Assembly (NCBI RefSeq): GCF_033568475.1
Contig: NC_133123.1
Coordinates: 133,582,930 to 133,646,929 of the forward strand
From: Henckelia pumila
Lineage: Eukaryota; Streptophyta; Magnoliopsida; Lamiales; Gesneriaceae
Direction: 5' to 3'
DNA: 64,000 nucleotides
Shown here: piece by piece, positions 33,006 through 44,562 of the stretch
Numbering within the stretch: the first letter of the stretch is position 1
How the letters are laid out: every line of letters begins with the position of its first letter
Translations under genes and position numbers: made by a program
The notes under the pieces: generated by a model
The model's database searches: none
Told to the model about the DNA's origin: nothing
Seen by the model: the letters and a program-made list of their open reading frames with translations, nothing else

Positions 33006-36000
33006 GGAGAATTCTAGTTGGGGGCAACTCCACGTTTGCGTTGCTAGATTCAGGAGCTACGCATTCGTTTATCTCCCTGGAGTTTATCCGGCGAGTAGGC
33101 ATCACACCTGAGAGTAGTGACAGTGGGTATGATGTTACTATGCCGTCAGGGCAGATTATGTCTACCTCGAAGGTTATTCGAGGACTGGAGTTAGAGCTGC
33201 AGGGACACTCCATTCGAGCAGATGTAGTAGTTTTGCCTTTGAGTGGATTCGATTTGATTTTGGGCATGGACTGGTTGACAGTCAATGGAGCTTCGATTGA
33301 TTTTCGTCGGAGATCAGTGTCAGTGAGACCTACAGTAGGCGACCCGTTCACTTTTCATGCATCTCAGAGCAGTGATATTCCTCAGGTGATATCTCATATT
33401 CAGGCAAGGAAGTTGTTGAGACGGGGTTGCCAGGGGTTTCTAGCGAGTATTGTCACGACTTCAGAGCCATCTAGCAGATCATTATCAGAGATAGAGGTGG
33501 TTCGTGACTTTCCGGATGTCTTTCCGGAGGATGTTGCCGGAATTCCACCAGTGAGAGAGGTGGAGTTCAGCATCGACTTAGTGCCAGACACCGTGCCTAT
33601 CTCTAAGGCACCATACAGGCTTGCTCCTACCGAGATGAAAGAGTTAAAGGAGCAGATTCAGGAGTTGTTAGAGAAAGGCTTTGTTCGTCCTAGCTTTTCT
33701 CCGTGGGGGGCTCCGGTGTTACTTGTGAAGAAGAAGGATGGCAGTATGAGACTGTGCATCGATTACCGAGAGCTCAACAGGGTTACAGTGAAGAACAAGT
33801 ATCCACTGCCGAGGATAGGGGATTTATTTGACCAGTTGCAGGGAGTTTCAGTGTTCTCCAAGATCGATCTGTGATCTGGGTATCATCAGTTGCGTGTCAG
33901 GGATGCAGATGTGTCCAAGACTGCTTTCAGGACACGATATGGGCATTACGAGTTCTTAGTGATGCCATTTGGGATGACCAATGCTCCAGCGGTTTTCATG
34001 GATCTCATGAACCGAGTCTTTCAGCTGTATTTAGATCAGTTCATCATAGTCTTTATTGATGATATTTTGATCTATTCTAGGAGCATCGAGGAGCATAGAC
34101 AGCATCTTCAGACGGCCTTGCAGACTTTGAGGGAGCATCGGTTGTATGCCAAGTTTAGCAAGTGCGAGTTTTGGCTTGAGCAGGTGGCATTTCTTGGCCA
34201 CATTATTTCGAGGGATGGGATTGCAGTTGATCAGTCTAAGGTTGAGGCAGTGCAGAATTGGGGTATTCCGAATAATGCTTCAGAGATTCGCAGTTTCTTG
34301 GGTTTGGCAGGATATTATAGGAAGTTTATCAAGGGTTTTTCCTCTATTGCAGTACCCTTGACTTCCTTGACCAAGAAGAATGCGAAGTTTATCTGGAGTT
34401 CAGCCTGTCAGAGGAGCTTCGATCAGCTGAAGGAAGCACTCACTACTGCACCAGTGTTAGCGATGACAGTACCACACGAGGAGTTAGTGGTGTACACCGA
34501 CGCGTCTAAACTAGGTTTAGGCACAGTGCTTATGCAGTGTGGTAAGGTTATTGCGTATGCGTCGAGACAGCTGAAGATTCATGAGCAGAATTATCCGACG
34601 CATGACTTGGAGTTGGCAGTAGTGGTTTTCGCTTTGAAAATCTGGAGGCACTATCTGTATGGCGAGAAGTGCAAGATTTTCACAGACCACAAGAGTCTCA
34701 AGTACTTCTTCACACAGAAGGAGTTGAACATGAGACAGCGCAGATGGTTGGAGTTGGTGAAGGACTATGACTGTGACATTAGCTACCATCCGGGTAAAGC
34801 TAATGTTATGGACGATGCTTTGAGTCGGAAGTCGTCAGTGGTATCATGTTTGACCGTACAGTTACCACTACAGAGCGAGATTCAGAGATTTGGCTTGGAG
34901 TGTTATCCGAGTGGTCGTGCACCGAGCTTGTCAGTGTTGACGGTGCAGCCAGTTCTGTGAGATCGGATTAGAGAGGGACAGTCTACTGATGAGGAGTTAC
35001 AGCGATGGAGACAAAGAGATGAGGCTAGAGGTAATCTCTTGTATACAGTGGAGGATGGTATCATTCAGTACCGTGGTAGGATGTGGATACCGAACGTCGA
35101 TCAGTTGAGAGCTGAGATTTTAGCAGAGGCTCACACATCTCCGTACTCCATTCACCCCGGAAGTACGAAGATGTACAAAGACTTGCAGCTATTGTATTGG
35201 TGGCCCGGGATGAAGAGTGACATCGGGAGAGTGGTGTCAGAGTGCTTGACTTGTCAGCAAGTCAAGGCAGAGCATCAGCGTCCAGCGGGACTTCTTAGAC
35301 CTCTTCCCATTCCGGAATGGAAGTGGGAGAACATTACGATGGACTTCGTGGTTGGCTTACCGAGGAGTACCAGAGGGTGTACAGCGATTTGGGTGATTGT
35401 GGATAGACTCACCAAGTCAGCTCATTTCTTGCCGGTAAAGACTACTTACACCTTGACACAGTATGCAGAGCTTTACATCAGAGAGATTGTTAGACTGCAT
35501 GGCATACCAGTGTCTATCGTGTCAGACAGAGATCCGAGGTTCACCTCAGCGTTTTGGAAGAGTCTGCACACAGCCTTGGGGACTAGACTTTTGTTCAGTA
35601 CAGCTTTTCATCCCCAGACAGATGGTCAGTCCGAGAGAGTGATCCAGGTTCTCGAGGATCTTCTGAGAGCTTGTGTTATCGATTTTCGAGGATCTTGGGA
35701 GACTAGACTGCCATTAGTGGAGTTTACCTATAACAACAGCTTTCAGTCGTCTATAGGTATGGCTCCATATGCAGCACTCTACGGGAGGAGATGCAGATCT
35801 CCGGTGCATTGGGATGAGGTTGGAGAGAGGATTTTGTTGGGTCCAGAGATTGTGCAGCAGACAGCTGACATTGTGACGCAGATTCGAGACAGGATGAGGA
35901 CAGCGCAGAGTCGGCAGAAGAGTTATGCGGATGCCAGACGACGCGATTTGGAGTTCGCGGTAGGTGATCACGTATTCCTGAAGGTGTCACCTATGAAGGG

Positions 36001-36379
36001 AGTAGCGCGTTTTGGGCGGAGAGGCAAGCTTAATCCGAGATACATAGGGCCATTCGAGATCTTGGAGCGAGTTGGCACGTTGGCCTATCGTTTAGCTCTA
36101 CCTCCAGGGCTAGCGGCAGTGCACAACGTTTTCCATGTATCCATGCTTCGGAGATATGTCTCCAATCCGTCGCATGTATTGGATTTTGAGCCCTTACAGT
36201 TGCCACCAGATCTTGTTTACGAGGAGAGACCAGTGCGGATTTTGGCTAGAGAGGAGCGGAGGCTTAGGACGCGGGTCATACCGATGGTCAGAGTCCAGTG
36301 GCTGAATCACTCAGAGGAGGAAGCTACTTGGGAGACCGAGGAGGATATGAGGACTCGCTACCCGGAGATGTTCGGGTAA
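33006..36379 (+). pseudogene. pol: Gypsy pol, interrupted by two in-frame TGA codons
   Basis: In one frame: protease (DSGATHS near 33050), reverse transcriptase (about 33650-34130, active site FIDD near 34060), RNase H (DAS near 34500, to about 34850), integrase (HHCC zinc finger about 35130-35260, catalytic core about 35330-35720), a GPF-type motif near 36050 and a chromodomain-like C-terminus ending at TAA 36377-36379. TGA codons at 33872-33874 (in RT) and 34958-34960 (between RNase H and integrase) break the frame. Both occur where an Arg codon is expected and both look like C-to-T change at a CpG, a common result of cytosine methylation. No frameshift was found. As it stands, this copy would depend on enzymes from other copies. 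Confidence 0.88.
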
Positions 36380-36410
36380 GTACTTTAATTTCGAGGACGA
36401 AATTCAATTT

Positions 36411-36424
36411 AAGGGGGGGAGAAT
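36411..36424 (+). other. Polypurine tract
   Basis: AAGGGGGGGAGAAT lies directly before the TG of the 3' LTR and would prime plus-strand synthesis. Confidence 0.9.
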
Positions 36425-39081
36425 TGTAACACCCGGTATTTTTAATTACATAAATCCGCCTGCATAATTAGGATATTTAATTATTTAAATTTATGATTTA
36501 TGGGTTAAATAATTATGTGAATTATTTATGCATGATTTAATTTATTTTTAAGCATTTAACCCATAATTAGTGATTTTTATGATTTTTAGTATTTTAATTA
36601 TTTAATCGCGTAGACGGGACCGTGGACGGACGGGATGACAACTTTCGAGCCAAATTATTTTATGAGCCTTTTTGGAGCCTTAAAATATTATTTTGAGTTT
36701 TATTATCTCAAAATTTTAAGTATTTAATTTTATTTAATTTTAGGGGTCATTTTTATCCAAAATTAGTAAAAATAATTATTTTTAACTATCTTTAAAATTC
36801 CCCTAATTCTTAATTTCGGGATTTTATAAATTTTAATTTAAGTTTCTGATTTAAATTTTTATTAGAATGTTTAAATTTTATATTATTCTATTTATTAACC
36901 TAAAAACCTATTTCCTTAATTATTAAAACCTAAATCTACCCAACCCCACCCAAACCTCACGTCACTCTCAAACTTCAGCCGCCACCCCCACTCATTTCCT
37001 TCATCCTCTTGACCCAGCAAACCCAGAAAGCCATAGCCAAGGATCGTGGAGCTCCAAAAGTCCCGTATTTGCGTCCCGTCGTCCCGAAGCCCGTCGTACA
37101 CGCTTGTTGCTCGATAAATCGGTGAAAGGCATGATTTTCTTTCAACTTTTCATGCCAATCAGATATCTATATTGTGTTGATGGTTTATGCATTAAAGCTT
37201 TCGAATTTATTTCAGAAAAGGGTTGAAAGGTTCGAATTTTTCCATGCTTTGCTTCATGTTCACGTTTTTTTTTTTTGATATAGATTGGTCAAGGGCTGTT
37301 GGCAGATGTTCCTTGGGTCTGGTAGGGGCCTTGGGGTCGAACCATGACCGGGCTAAGGCGGGGTTGGGGCTCGGCCGAACAGGGATAGGCTAGAAGGGCA
37401 AGAGGAGCGCAGGTTAGGGTTTCGGGATTATGGGTTCGGCTCGGTGGTTCCTGGTTGCATGGGGGTTGGGGCCTGGCTGGGTTAGGTCCGCCCGGACGTG
37501 GGCTACGTCCGGGCGGCGGCGCTCCGGCCAGGGGCGGCCGAAGCCGGCCGGCAGCAGCCATGGAATGGCTGCTGCTCTCGGCCGAGAAGCAATGGGAGAG
37601 GGGGGGATCGGGTTGGGCTAGGTTAGGGGTCTGGGTCGGGTCTGAGTGGTCCGGGTTGGGTCGGTTAGGTAGTGGGTCGGGTTAGTGAGTCCGGGTCCGA
37701 GTTTGGTGGGCCGGGCTCGAGTATTTTATTTTTAAAGTATTTTACAAATTTATGTGTTTTTGGGTCAAATAAATTGAAATAAAATTATTTGGACTCCCAA
37801 ATAATTTTATTTGGACTTTTAAAATTTTAATTAAGTTAGTCCATTTATTTTATGGGCTTTTGGGCCCATAAAAGTTAATGGGCCAATCTTTGGGTTTTTG
37901 GGCCCAATGGGCCAGTTTAAGTGTTATTGGGCTTAGTGTAATTTTAATGGGCTTTATTAATTTAATTGTGCTTAGAATAATTATTTGGGCTTAAAGTTTG
38001 AAATAATGGGCTTAAGTATGTTAATGGGCCAGATTTAAGTTAATGGGCTTGTGTGTAGGGCCAGCAGTCCAGGACCATCCATGAGAAAATTTGCATGTGT
38101 CCTGAATATATATTTAATTATTTATATGCATTTAAGTTATTTTAATATTTATATGTTAGTAAGAAATTAAATTAAATATATATGATGGACACACATTTTA
38201 TTCAAGTACATGCATTCATGAAATAATATTTTATGCATGATTTAATGTTTAAGTTGAGCAATAAAAATATTTTATGTTGGAAGTTGAAGTAGTGTGACAA
38301 TTTAAGGGGGATTCGTCCCCATATGATTGAAGGGCAGTTTACTGCCAATTTAAGAGGTGATTCGTCACCGGCCACGTACGTAGGTTTCCACGCTGATCAG
38401 TATTTAATGTATGATTTAAGGTTACACTACGGATACAACCATGCTATGTTAGAAAATAAATTGCTCAATAATGTTATGTATTATGTTATGTATTATGTTT
38501 ATTTAAGTAAGTTATGTTATGTAATTTTTAAGCATGCTCATTCATGTATACGTATGTATTAGTATTAAATTGGTTTAAATTATTTTAAACCCTTGTTATG
38601 TTAGCATGTTGAGCCTCTAGGCTCACTACACTGGTATGGTGCAGGTGAGTACGTTGAGGATGACATTGTACCCACCGGAGGCGAGGACGTATGAGCATGC
38701 ATGCAGTGGCCCCGTGACCGTGAAATATTCTGAGTCGCTATGCATGTGATTGTTCTTGTCAGCATGATACATTTTTATTATTTGTCAGTGGTTGTGAGTT
38801 TAGAATATTTTATTAACTATTTTCAGTGCATGCAAATTTTATACATTTTATTTATGCAGTATTTTTTTTTAATTAAATGTTTGACTCAGATATTTATTTT
38901 ATTTTTAAGAATGCATTTTTATTTAAGTATTTATTTGTTTATTTATTTAGTTATTTTAAATCTTTTTATTCTGTTCATATACGTATGGGCGTATATGTAC
39001 AATACTTTATTTAGTAAGTAAGTATAAAAAAAAAAAAAAATTTTCCGCATATTTATTTATTATAGAGTTAGGGTCGTTTCA
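36425..39081 (+). repeat. 3' LTR of the gypsy element
   Basis: Same length as the 5' LTR and offset from it by 7515 bases throughout. Differences noticed: A at 37886 and T at 39041. Confidence 0.95.
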
Positions 39082-39086
39082 ATATC
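39082..39086. repeat. 5-bp target duplication ATATC, right
   Basis: Matches 28905-28909. Confidence 0.9.
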
Positions 39087-42027
39087 TATATCTATATATC
39101 CATATCTATATAAAAGTAGCACTTTATTTATGAATTTAATAATTAGTTTTGTCATTTTTAAGGTTTTTGAAGTTTTTTATTCATTGTATAGTTTTGTTCA
39201 ACGAGTATTTAATTTGTATATATCTATGTATTTATTGTAGATAAAATTAATTGCTAATATTTAATTCATGTTCGAAACGAAAGTTTTATCAATTGAAAGC
39301 TATATTTTTTATTTGTCTATAAATCTAAAAAAATTATTATTTTTTTTTACCTTACTTTCAAGTTTTATCTTCATCGCTATGTTTTTAGTCTTTTAAATTT
39401 TTAACATAATTTAGTATTAAACTTTTAGAAAACAAAAAATTTCAATCGAGTTATTAACTTTTATCGACTTGTTCAAAATAAATAAAATCATATCATAAAT
39501 CGAGATTTTATTTCACTTGTATTAGAAATGTATTATCCTTTTTTATTCAATCAATTAGTTTATTTTTTTTCATTTTGTAAGCTAACAAAAATATTTGGAA
39601 TTCCATTTTTTAAGAGGGGGGACTACAAAAATAATGGTGATAACTAACTATGTAATCCTTTAAAAAAAATTTGGGATTAAAAATATTTTAGTGTTGAACT
39701 AAAAGTGTAATCAACACTGATATTTTTTTTTTCCAAATTAAAAAATATATAATTATGATCAACTTTCATGTTGATGTTTGAACTACATTATAATATAATA
39801 TTTACCTATATAAAAGTGATTATTTAGTTATGAATTTACAGTTTTGTATTTATTTTATTTCATTTAATGACTAACTTTTTGTCATTTTCAAGGTTATTTT
39901 ATGTCATTTTGTAGCTTTTTCAATGAGTATTTAATTTTATGTCTATTTATTTATTTATGTGAATTAATTATAAATATTTAATTCATGTTCTAAAGTTAAA
40001 GTTTTATTAATTGAAAGTTATTTTAATCTAAAAATTATATATTAATTTTACAACTTACTTTCAACCTTTATCACCATCCCTATGTTTTAGTTTTCTAAAA
40101 ATTTTAACATAATATTTCGGTCATTATAGTTTCGCGAAAAAAATAAATTGAATCATTAATTTAGTCATCTGGTTCAAGACAAGTAAATCAGATCATAAAT
40201 AATTGAGACTATATTTCACATATAAATGAAAGATATTCTCATATTTTATTCAATCAATTCGTTTTAATTCGTTAATTTTTTTTTTGAATTTAGTAATCTA
40301 ACTAAAATTTTTGATATTCTAGATTGTAGGAATAATATTATAAAACTAATGATGATGACTATGTAATCTAACTATGATAGTTTACTGAAAAAAATATTAC
40401 AAGATTTGAAGAAATAAAAAACGTTTACCTTGATTATTGCATATTATATGTATATGATTTTTTAAAAAAAGGAAAAAAAAAGAGACATTTACATATTAAT
40501 ATTTTTTATTTTAAAATAAGATTATGATAAAATTATGAAACAATTATGTTTATCATTAATTAAATAAATAATTGTATGACTAAATTATTTTTTTGGCATA
40601 AATTTGTTAATACTTTAACATAAGATTTTATGTTAGAAAAATTTATTTTGTATTGTATTTTTGTTAGGACGTTAATTATTTTATATACTAAATATTATTC
40701 AATGTATATTAAATTTGATTTTCAAAGCTAACGAAACAAAGTTATTCAATACGCTAAAAAATATACACAAAATTATAAATGTATTATGCATGAGCAAAAA
40801 ACTTGAAAATCAAAGCAAGTTATATAGATATCATGTTTTATCAGACGTAAAAAATATATATGATTTAGATGCACTTTATTCATAGAAGATCAAATTTTAT
40901 CTACAACTAAAACTTTTAAATTAAAAAATTATTATTATTTTTCACTAACTATTTAAATTTTAGGTTTTGGTCACTAAGTTTTCAAAATTTGTTTTTTGTA
41001 TACTAAATTTTATTTTAATCTATTTATACCTAATTGTTGTGGTGACACTTGAAAATGCTTTATTTTGCATCGAAAAATACTGACATGGGCATTATAATAA
41101 TGATGCAACTTAAAAATTTTTTGACTTATTAGATGTCACGTCAACAATTGGATTAAAAACAGTCAAAATTAAAAGTTAGCGTATTAAAACTTACATTTGA
41201 CAAATCAATTGACTAAAAATCAAAATGTGATGTATTAATGGAACTAAAAAAATTATTTTCTTTCAAATAAATTATTGTTTTAACTTTCAAATAAATTACT
41301 GTTTTAACTTACAAATCAATAGAAGTAAAATTATTATTTAACAGATATTACTTTTGTTGAAGTGCAATAACTATTCATACTGAGAAGAACAATCGAAACG
41401 TGATGTTTGAAATACAACATAGTTTAAAATATTGGATTAGTATTGTTACCAATGACTATAATTATTGAAAATGCAATAAGCATTCGGCCATACAATATGT
41501 ATTAAAGTGAAGGTCATGACTTCGATTCACATTGATTGCAAGCATAATTATTGGGAGAAGATTATTGGGTACAATAATTATCTCTTTGCTATGTAAAACA
41601 ATCAAAATATAGTGTTTGAACTGTTACGCATATTAAAATATTTGAATTGCACAATTATATATCAACTATATATAGCTTTTAATAAAATTCAAACGCTCAG
41701 TCTTACGGTTTATAAAAAATCAATGTATTTTTTTACATTTCTCGGCAAATATATAACAGATGTTATTGTTTTAAAGTCATTAATTAAAAAAATAAATTAA
41801 ATCCAAGGTATAAAACATAAAAGCATCGATTAGATACCACAAATCGATCGTAAAGAGAAAAAATTAAAGACATAATGTTCTCACTTCAATAATAATTAGA
41901 GATCAAATCATTATAACCAAAGTTTGAAATTGATAGTAAAATTTATAACACTTAATTAAAAAATTTAAGCAATCAACTAATAAAATTATTATAACGTGTC
42001 ACGTGCGTTGCACGTGCAATTTTCTAG
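39087..42027 (+). mobile_element. AT-rich Helitron-like units, right part, with 3' terminus
   Basis: Continues the repeat units seen left of the gypsy element: TCTATATAAAAGTAGCAC at about 39103 and a second unit from about 39815. It ends with the hairpin CACGTGC-GTT-GCACGTG (42000-42016), seven bases, CTAG (42024-42027) and a host T, as Helitrons end. No Rep/helicase frame is visible. Each stem arm contains the G-box CACGTG. Confidence 0.5.
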
Positions 42028-44562
42028 TATAAATAAATATTTAAGAAACATCACAAAAACTCACCGACGACTCCACTAGTGAAAGAAGTATTATTTTATG
42101 TCAAAATTATTAATTTTTAGTATAGATATGGATCCGGCCGTGAAACCGTCTCAAAAAACAAATAATTCCTACGTTCCACCCATTTAAGCTTGTGTGTGTT
42201 TTGAAAAGTAAATTTTGCTATCCAACTTCTCATTTTGCCTTTATTTAATGAAGATTTTAATAAAATAAAATAATTGTATTAGTAATTGATGATATTAATT
42301 AATAAGGATAAATTGTAGGAAATATGACATTAAATATAGAAATTAAACTATATTTTTAAGATAGATGAAAAAGAAACTGTAGTCTAGATGAATGAAACGA
42401 AAGGAATATACAATAATATTATGAAATCATTTTTTAGACAACAAATATGAGATTATACGAAATAAATCTACTGAATGGTGGAAGAGGAAGAATTGAAGTG
42501 AGTGAGCAATTACTAATTAGGGCATAAATGGACTTAAATGGCATAATTCAGTCGAACCGATAGTTTTAATTAACGAAGGCAAATGGAAGTGGAATGGACC
42601 TATGCAATCAATTTTTTGCAATATTATTAACGTATATTTCAACCTAGCATATGGGTAATACCCCAATGATAGATCTAATATCACATGATTTGTTTCATCA
42701 ATAATATATAATTAATTACGCCTATGTGTAAAAATACGAACCGTTGGATGCATGATTTAAGAAAACTATCAATGTCGAAATATGGATATTTAATGATAAG
42801 TTGCAATAATAATACCAGGAATAAAATAATTATATCTAATAACAATGTACAAACTTTTTCCAACTTTTCCAATCAAGAATGAATGAATTTGAAACCACTA
42901 AATTATAGTTGCAAATTTTTATTGAATCTCGAACTCAAATAATAAAATAAGTATAGTAAAAATCAACCTATACAATAAGAAGTTTCAAATTTTCCAAAAC
43001 AAGATACCAATATATCCAATGCATTGAATCGATCCGATTTTAAATCGAGGCCCATATATATGCATATTATGATTGTATAAAATTGAATCGAATGGGACAA
43101 TATGAATTTGATTGGATTGTAGACATGCAACATGGGAGCCTTGATGAATATGTCCAAAGGATGCACTAAAGGGGACACATTTATGTGTCACATGTGACGT
43201 GTTAATCTGACTACTCCGATTACTATTACTTTAATATTTCCCATTTTTATTGATTAAATTAAATAAATAAAATATTTTTTTTAAAAAAAGTATGGTGATA
43301 GATCATAGATCCAACATAAATTTTATGCTAACTAGACTCATGTTCACTAACTATCACATGACAATAAAATAGTATTTTGTTAATATTTAAATGGATTTTA
43401 ATCCAATCAACTTCAGTAAACATCATCCCTAAATAATCCAAATGTCATGAATGACGGAATCAAGCCGGAAACTTTCTGAAAATTACAATATAAAAATTTT
43501 CAGATTTATTTATTTATTTATTTCTAGAATAGGGATCCTTACCTAATATTAATTGTTGATGTATTAGGTTAATCATATAACGAAATATTGGATTAAAATT
43601 TTATAACATGTAGCCTAAAAATATTGTCACGACCTCGTCGTATAAAATACATACATATTATCCGTCATCATAAAATAACATATACACAAAACGACATGTA
43701 ATACAAATACAAATACAAAAAAACTTGTATAAAACGTTTTTACGAGTTAATTTTGTGAACGAATGGTTCATGAAAAAAATTATTTTTAAATCAAAAATAT
43801 TACTTTTTACCGTAAATATGTATTCAGATATTTGTCTAAACATAAATCCGTAAAATCGTTGATGAGGGCACATTTTTTCCTGTATCAAATATGTACGATG
43901 TAATGATGTTTATGATGTTCCTTATATGTATTCTATATATGTTACATCAATCTATTTCGTCAAATATTATGTAGATTGACCTGATTTCATAATTGGATAA
44001 TATTATATTTATCCTTAAAAGAACGTCCATTGCAACCTTATTTACTTCTTTATCCATATAATTCCTGCATCTGAGTCAGTCGAATTTTCAAAGCTGAATC
44101 TTTATCCCTCTGTTGCTTCTCTTCTCTTCTCTCTCCCGGGTCACCCTTTAATTTTAAACTTTGCTTCACCCCATTTCCATCCAAAGATTCTGGCCTGCCG
44201 CCATTGATTATCACATTCTCCTGCATTCGTAGGAAATCATAGAGAGGCGAAATAGGAAACTTTACACGGAACAGGGAGGGAGGGTGGAGGGAACAGAACA
44301 AAGATCCGATTTTTTTCTAGTTGTGGAACGGACAAAATTAGGACTGATGGTCAAAGATGCGGTCTTTTTACGTTTTCATGGGTTGAAAAATCGGTTTCCT
44401 GAGAAGGGGTATTTGCTGTAATGTGAAGCATTACAGTGGTTGTACTTCTCTTGGAATTTTGGTTGTGGGGCATGGAAAGTCGTAGGAAGTAGGGGGGGAC
44501 AATACCACAATTGGGTTGTGTTTTCGTGGACGGAAAAAAATCAAGAAAAGGTGGGAAAAAAA
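42028..44562. other. Intergenic region before the RING-H2 gene
   Basis: No gene is supported; the open frames are short and AT-driven. The last 250 bases have higher GC and probably hold the promoter and 5' UTR of the RING-H2 gene, though I see no clear TATA box. Confidence 0.4.

Larger units (their letters stand above)
28910..39081 (+). mobile_element. Complete Ty3/gypsy chromovirus (Tekay/DEL-like), 10,172 bp
   Basis: Two LTRs of equal length (2657 bp) begin TG and end CA, flanked by the duplication ATATC. The PBS, gag, protease, RT, RNase H, integrase, a C-terminal chromodomain-like region and a PPT follow in the gypsy order. Long LTRs and the chromodomain suggest the Tekay/DEL clade. The LTRs are almost identical; I noticed only G/A at 30371 vs 37886 and A/T at 31526 vs 39041, so the insertion is young. 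The pol frame carries two in-frame TGA codons, so this copy cannot make full-length pol without readthrough. It sits inside Helitron-like DNA. Confidence 0.93.

Noticed and set aside
33872-33874. Functional readthrough or selenocysteine at the in-frame TGA
   Set aside because: Plants do not make selenoproteins, the codon lies in a conserved RT segment where Arg is normal, and a second TGA follows. Mutation is simpler.
44050-44301. 83-codon minus-strand frame before the RING-H2 gene
   Set aside because: Polar, without known domain; overlaps the likely promoter and 5' UTR of the RING-H2 gene.
44440-44562. Upstream in-frame ATG for the RING-H2 gene
   Set aside because: Would add 41 residues before the membrane segment, which in ATL proteins lies close to the start.
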